From: Anaerolineaceae bacterium UBA5311
Lineage (GTDB): Bacteria; Chloroflexota; Anaerolineae; Anaerolineales; Anaerolineaceae
DNA length: 5,927 nucleotides
Assembly (NCBI GenBank): GCA_002411175.1
Contig: DHRN01000035.1
Coordinates: 32,029-37,955, forward strand
Direction: 5' to 3'
Under the pieces are notes generated by a model. That model saw only the letters and a list, made by a program, of their open reading frames with translations, did not search any database and had not been told where the DNA came from. Position numbers and translations under genes: made by a program. Positions 5,717 to 5,927 of the stretch are shown in pieces (positions within the stretch are counted from its first letter, which is position 1; each line of letters starts with the position of its first letter).

Positions 5717-5873
5717 CGTTCCGGCGAAGCCATCTTTTTGTAGGGAACGCGGCTCGTCCCGTTCCGGCGAAGCCATCTTTTCGTAGGGAACGCGGCTTGT
5801 CCCGTTCCGGCGAAGCCATCATTCGTATGGAACGCGGCTTGTCCCGTTCCGGCGAAGCCATCTTTTCGTAGGG
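5717..5873. repeat. 43-bp tandem repeat, three full copies and one partial
   Basis: Copies begin with CGTTCCGGCGAAGCCATC at 5717, 5760, 5803 and 5845. The spacing is 43, 43 and 42 bases (copy 3 has one base deleted and two nearby changes), and copy 4 stops after 29 bases at GTAGGG. Copies 1 and 2 differ at only two positions. Each junction can fold: GGAACG near the end of one copy pairs with CGTTCC at the start of the next across a 10-base loop, and GGCGAAGCC is a small hairpin inside each copy. The lack of variable spacers excludes CRISPR. It looks like an expanded short palindromic intergenic repeat. Confidence 0.9.
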
Positions 5874-5877
5874 CGAG

Positions 5878-5927
5878 ATTGAGGGAGTTGTGACATTGGT
5901 GTAACGGATATGTTGCTCCCCCTCAAT
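5878..5927. repeat. Inverted repeat ending at the window edge
   Basis: ATTGAGGG (5878-5885) is the exact reverse complement of CCCTCAAT (5920-5927). The arms extend by AG/CT if two C are bulged out on the right arm. The intervening 34 bases have no obvious structure. The right arm ends on the last base of the window, so this could be part of something larger, for example a mobile-element end, or a weak long-loop hairpin. Confidence 0.45.

Larger units (their letters stand above)
5583..5927. other. Non-coding region with tandem repeats and an inverted repeat
   Basis: No convincing gene is present in these 345 bases. Positions 5583-5716 show nothing I can name. Positions 5717-5873 are a tandem repeat array and 5878-5927 an inverted repeat, both listed separately. 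The short open frames over the array on either strand simply read the repeat: because the period is 43 bases, the same DNA is read in shifting frames, giving recurring ASPERDKPRS-like or RGLSRSGEA-like peptides, which argues against coding. Confidence 0.75.

Noticed and set aside
5667..5871. Short repetitive proteins read from both strands of the tandem repeat array
   Set aside because: The 43-base period shifts the frame in each copy, so the same DNA gives different peptides. One copy has a one-base deletion, and there is no ribosome binding site. The repeat is non-coding.
5717..5873. CRISPR array
   Set aside because: The whole 43-base unit is conserved from copy to copy with no variable spacers, and no cas genes are present.

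Overview
The window carries five protein-coding genes in two divergent blocks, with no rRNA, tRNA or CRISPR array. GC content looks moderate (about half) and the genes are ordinary bacterial housekeeping or accessory genes. The style of the proteins (an Era with GKPNAGKS, an EF-G2-like GTPase outside a ribosomal operon, a HicB-like/DinB-like fusion) and a GC-rich 43-bp tandem repeat remind me of Chloroflexota, perhaps class Anaerolineae. That placement rests on memory and is tentative.

Left block, minus strand (1-1593): the GTPase gene era is followed by a gene for a YhhN/TMEM86-family membrane protein that leaves the window at its left edge. The two share one base (TAATG), so they are almost certainly one transcript. 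A plausible promoter for the pair (TTGACG, 18 bp, TACGAT) lies about 90 bp upstream of era. A second ATG in a near-identical context sits 13 bases upstream of the era start and opens an 8-codon reading frame.

Divergent spacer (1594-1992): about 400 bp without a gene. It holds the era promoter, a 23-nt pure pyrimidine tract containing CCTCCTT on the plus strand, a perfect 12-bp hairpin, two T-runs, a pair of mutually exclusive short hairpins, and a weak -10 element in front of the next gene. Part of it could be an RNA leader or a small RNA.

Middle block, plus strand (1993-3251): a purine-type phosphoribosyltransferase gene overlaps by 7 bases (ATGCTGA) a gene for a two-domain protein with an N-terminal HicB-like fold and a C-terminal DinB-like metal-binding four-helix domain. 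The overlap suggests translational coupling.

Right block, plus strand (3252-5582): a monocistronic EF-G paralogue with the full EF-G domain order but altered GTPase motifs (P-loop SHSNSGKT, DTPGY instead of DTPGH). It is preceded by two promoter-like elements, one a perfect extended -10, and closed by a strong Rho-independent terminator.

Right end (5583-5927): non-coding. It contains three complete and one partial copy of a 43-bp tandem repeat, followed by an inverted repeat whose outer end coincides with the end of the window. I see no complete, clearly new multi-gene system. The most interesting items are the HicB-DinB fusion coupled to a phosphoribosyltransferase, the divergent EF-G, the structured divergent spacer and the tandem repeat array.
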